A DNA stretch of 34,970 nt from Verrucomicrobiaceae bacterium (GTDB taxonomy: Bacteria > Verrucomicrobiota > Verrucomicrobiia > Verrucomicrobiales > Verrucomicrobiaceae), in assembly GCA_947440575.1 (NCBI GenBank), contig CANETF010000025.1, positions 1-34,970 on the forward strand, read 5' to 3'. Of the stretch, positions 32,255 to 34,970 are shown in pieces. Both the position numbers and the translations under genes were made by a program. The notes below the pieces were generated by a model. That model ran no database searches. It saw only the letters and a program-made list of their open reading frames with translations, and was not told where the DNA came from. Position 1 is the first letter of the stretch, and the number at the start of each line of letters is the position of its first letter.

Positions 32255-34970
32255 GTGAAAACATTTTTTTTGACATCATGGAGCGGGACCTTTCCGACTC
32301 GATTTCTTGTTGCAACCTTTGCTGCCATTGGCTTGGCAGGGTGGGTGGAAACGGAGGTGCAGGCTGAAATGGAGGCAGTCACTGCGGCGGTTTGGCAGGC
32401 GAAGTATGGAGTGACCGATGAGCAGATAGGAAGCGCCGGATGGTTGGCTGAGGATAGCGATGCAGATGGACTGAGCAACGGTGAAGAGTGTGTGACGGGC
32501 ACGAACCCGTTGATGGGAGGTTCGGTCATTCAGGTGAATCAGGTGGTTGATCATGGGGAAAGTGTTTCGCTGACATTTCCGGCCCTGCGAGGCAAATACT
32601 ATGTTGTGCAGGGATCGCCCAGTTTGACGGGTTTTGTGGCAATAACGCCGCTTGTAAGTCTAAAGGCGACTGCGGCGGGCAATCAGACCCTGACCACGCC
32701 AAAGGGTGCCAACAGGTTCTTTCGCATTTCGGTGCAGGATTTTGATGCGGACAAAGATGGAGTGAGCGATTGGGCGGAGAACGAGGTGGGACTCAATCCG
32801 AATGACACTGCATCGAATCCTGGAGTGAAGGACCTTGAGTATTTGAGTGGGGAAATTGCGGCGCCGAATGAGGTGGTGATCAGAGCCTCAGAGCCGTTTG
32901 CCTCTGAGGACGGACCCCAAGCTGGACGATTCACCATCAGCCGGACTCAGAAGCTTTTCCCTGCAACGGTGGTGTTGGGGGTGAGTGGCACGGCAGTCAT
33001 GGGTGTGGATTATGCGGCTTTGCCGACTTCGGTGACGCTGCCTGCAGGAGTTGGAGCGGTCCAGGTGAGTGTGAATCCGCTGCCGAATGCTGCAGTGGAG
33101 GGAGGGGAATCGGTGACGGTGGCACTTCAGGCACCTGTGCCGGGTGACACCTCTTTTGAATTGGGTGCCAGTGACACCGCAACGGTGATCATCGGGGATG
33201 CCACGGCACCAGCGGGCACTGGCCTGAGGGCGCGCTACTACGATACGGCCAGCAGTACCTATTCGAATTCGGCGAATTTCAATCCGGCTCAACTGACCAT
33301 TGATCGCCTAGATCCGGCGGTCAATTTCAGTTGGCTGTACGGCACCCCAAACGGAGTGGTTCTGCCTTCTGCGGATACTTATTCAGTCGTATGGGAGGGG
33401 CGTTTGCAGCCGTCGTCAGCAAACAATTATCAGTTTCAATTGGATGCGGATGACAAGGCGCGGGTGTTGATTGATTTGAATCGGGACGGTGATTTTGACG
33501 ATGCAGGAGAGCAGTTGGTCGAGCATGGATGGGAGGGCAGTGCAGAGACCATTGGAACGTTTAAGCAGAGCGTTGCAGTGCCGCTCCTGGTGCCAACGAC
33601 ACCAGCGGAGCGCTATCGAATCCGGGTGGAATTCGCGGAGACATCGGGAGATGCGAGATGTCGTCTCCAATGGCGTGCAGGGACAGCCGCCTATGCCAAC
33701 ATCTCCAGTTCGAACATCTTTTCACACACCCGTGCGGTGACTTACAACTACACCCGCACGAGTGCGACGACAGGAACGGCGGTGATTACACCAACGGGCG
33801 GTCATGCATTGGCTGTGGGAGCCACTGTGGCATTGAATTTTTCCTCCGGGAATTTGTTCGCGGCACCGACGCTGAGTGGTAGCCATGTGGTGACGGCGGT
33901 GACCGGAACATCCTCCTTTACCGTAGCGCTGGCAGGAGTCGATCTTCCGGTGAGTGGAACGGGCAATGGATTTGTGGCCGATGCCACGAGCACCACGGCC
34001 GGATATCTAGCAAGGTATTTTTCGGCCTCGGACTTCAGTGGATCACCTTCACTGGTGGCTGTGAACGGGGCTGTGACGGACGGTAACAATGGAATCTGGG
34101 GAGCGGGAACGCCCGGAGCGGGAAGCATCAACCCAGATACCTTTTCGGTTCGGTGGAGTGGGCAGGTTCAGCCGCAATTTTCGGAAGAGTACACCTTTCT
34201 GATCACGGCGGATAATGGTGTGCGGCTTAGGATCAACGGACAGGTTCAGCCTCTCAAGTATGTGGCGTCGACGAACAGTAGTGGGACCTACAGTTACAAC
34301 AGTACGACTGGCAACGCTGTGATCACGCATGCGAATCTGCAGGCGGGGAGCTTTGTCGTGGGTGAGCTTTCACGATTTGATCCCACCAGTGGGAGCGCCA
34401 GCACACTAGGGTTTGCGGACCGATTGATCACAGCGGTATCGGGGAATACTTTCACCGTCAATTTTGGAACCGGTGCGTTTGCGACGGGGACCGGCTCTGT
34501 CAATATCGAGTCCATCAACAAAGCGCCGATTGATTGGGCAAGTGTGACAGGGGAACGCTATGTGCGCATACCGATGATAGGCGGTACACGGTATGACATT
34601 GAGTTGGAATACTTTGAAAACACCGGTTCAGCTTCCTGCATTCTTTCCTGGTATAGTTCGAGTCAGCCGCGGCAGGTTGTTCCGGCGGACCGTTTGTATC
34701 CTTCAAGCGGAAGTCTGGCACCCCCAGCTTTGGTTTCTGAATCGGATGCGACGGCCCTCGCGGGCGGAGCATTCTCTTATCCGGTACTTTGGAGCAATGG
34801 GGGCACGGCGACGATCTCAGGGAATCCTGCCTGGTTGACCTACTACAACGGGGTGTTGAGCGGAACGCCTCCCAGTGGGAGCGGTGGAGACTACCAGATC
34901 CTGATCACGCTAGTGAACGGTGCAGGGACGAGCACGGCGGTTTTGAATTTGCGGGTGGATGAGCCGGGAG
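32255..34970 (+). CDS. Second giant multidomain protein, paralogue of the first (GTG start, 3' end outside window)
   Basis: Translation from GTG 32255 stays open to the window end (905 codons). The first 37 residues form a signal peptide (MKTFFLTSWSG... ending VQA); the nearest ATG, 32278, is out of frame. Domain order matches the first giant: Ca-binding DSDADG near 67 and DADKDG near 168, Calx-beta (about 207-314, SEDGPQAG), PA14 (about 320-490), HGL-type beta module (about 493-567), a second PA14 (about 580-820) with one TYSYNSTTGNAVITH insert at 34277-34507, and the start of an Ig-like domain. Aligned segments such as QVQPQFSEEYTF and YPS..GPLAPPA recur in both. It probably also ends in CHRD/DUF1800 beyond the window. 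Confidence 0.88.
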   Translation, partial: MKTFFLTSWSGTFPTRFLVATFAAIGLAGWVETEVQAEMEAVTAAVWQAKYGVTDEQIGSAGWLAEDSDADGLSNGEECVTGTNPLMGGSVIQVNQVVDHGESVSLTFPALRGKYYVVQGSPSLTGFVAITPLVSLKATAAGNQTLTTPKGANRFFRISVQDFDADKDGVSDWAENEVGLNPNDTASNPGVKDLEYLSGEIAAPNEVVIRASEPFASEDGPQAGRFTISRTQKLFPATVVLGVSGTAVMGVDYAALPTSVTLPAGVGAVQVSVNPLPNAAVEGGESVTVALQAPVPGDTSFELGASDTATVIIGDATAPAGTGLRARYYDTASSTYSNSANFNPAQLTIDRLDPAVNFSWLYGTPNGVVLPSADTYSVVWEGRLQPSSANNYQFQLDADDKARVLIDLNRDGDFDDAGEQLVEHGWEGSAETIGTFKQSVAVPLLVPTTPAERYRIRVEFAETSGDARCRLQWRAGTAAYANISSSNIFSHTRAVTYNYTRTSATTGTAVITPTGGHALAVGATVALNFSSGNLFAAPTLSGSHVVTAVTGTSSFTVALAGVDLPVSGTGNGFVADATSTTAGYLARYFSASDFSGSPSLVAVNGAVTDGNNGIWGAGTPGAGSINPDTFSVRWSGQVQPQFSEEYTFLITADNGVRLRINGQVQPLKYVASTNSSGTYSYNSTTGNAVITHANLQAGSFVVGELSRFDPTSGSASTLGFADRLITAVSGNTFTVNFGTGAFATGTGSVNIESINKAPIDWASVTGERYVRIPMIGGTRYDIELEYFENTGSASCILSWYSSSQPRQVVPADRLYPSSGSLAPPALVSESDATALAGGAFSYPVLWSNGGTATISGNPAWLTYYNGVLSGTPPSGSGGDYQILITLVNGAGTSTAVLNLRVDEPG
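34277..34507 (+). repeat. Single-copy PA14 insert in the second giant gene
   Basis: Encodes GTYSYNSTTGNAVITH...VGELSRFDPTSG...NTFTVNFGTGAFATGTGSVNI, clearly the same module as the two-to-three copies at 25215-25700, inserted at the equivalent PA14 position after LRINGQVQPL. Confidence 0.75.

Overview
The window looks like the chromosome of a diderm member of the Verrucomicrobiota, probably Verrucomicrobiales. The call rests on family content: a PVC-type membrane-bound dehydrogenase fragment, a planctomycete-type cytochrome c lipoprotein, an octahaem cytochrome fused to TPRs, and very large PA14/Calx-beta/CHRD/DUF1800 surface proteins paired with a Tat-exported DUF1501 protein. LpxD, BamA and Skp show an LPS-bearing outer membrane. 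Almost no gene has a Shine-Dalgarno sequence at a usable distance. The + strand is visibly G-rich over roughly the first 22 kb whichever strand is coding. I see no tRNA, rRNA, insertion sequence, prophage or CRISPR array, and no gene-free stretch over 300 bases.

1-4.1 kb, minus strand: two amidohydrolase-2 proteins, one with a full set of metal ligands and one exported and degenerate, lead into the start of a membrane-bound dehydrogenase cut by the window edge. Before them lies a sugar kinase/nucleotidyltransferase pair resembling AmgK-MurU of cell-wall recycling. 4.2-5.9 kb, plus strand: a small TPR protein and a serine beta-lactamase/esterase-fold protein. 5.9-13.2 kb, plus strand: housekeeping genes leuC, bamA, skp, lpxD and lysA, with a strong terminator between skp and lpxD. 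bamA-skp-lpxD is the conserved outer-membrane biogenesis order.

13.2-19.2 kb: a minus-strand vapBC toxin-antitoxin pair, whose upstream region holds four contiguous 11-bp direct repeats; a membrane-anchored pseudopilin-like protein; thioredoxin (minus); mazG overlapping a 926-residue SNF2 helicase; and a convergent OsmC protein. 19.2-22.9 kb is a redox block: a membrane-anchored blue copper protein and a cytochrome c lipoprotein (minus) diverge from an octahaem cytochrome-HEAT-TPR protein (plus).

23.1-34.97 kb is the most unusual part. A 2283-residue secreted protein carries Ca-binding repeats, Calx-beta, three PA14 regions, an Ig-like domain, CHRD and DUF1800. It is followed at once by a DUF1501 protein and a GspG-like anchored protein. 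A second giant protein, paralogous to the first, then starts at a GTG codon behind a near-consensus promoter and runs off the window. In both giants a PA14 domain is interrupted by a short beta-rich insert in different copy number, and the DUF1800 domain of the first is split by further beta modules. This locus is the best candidate for an undescribed surface or export system.
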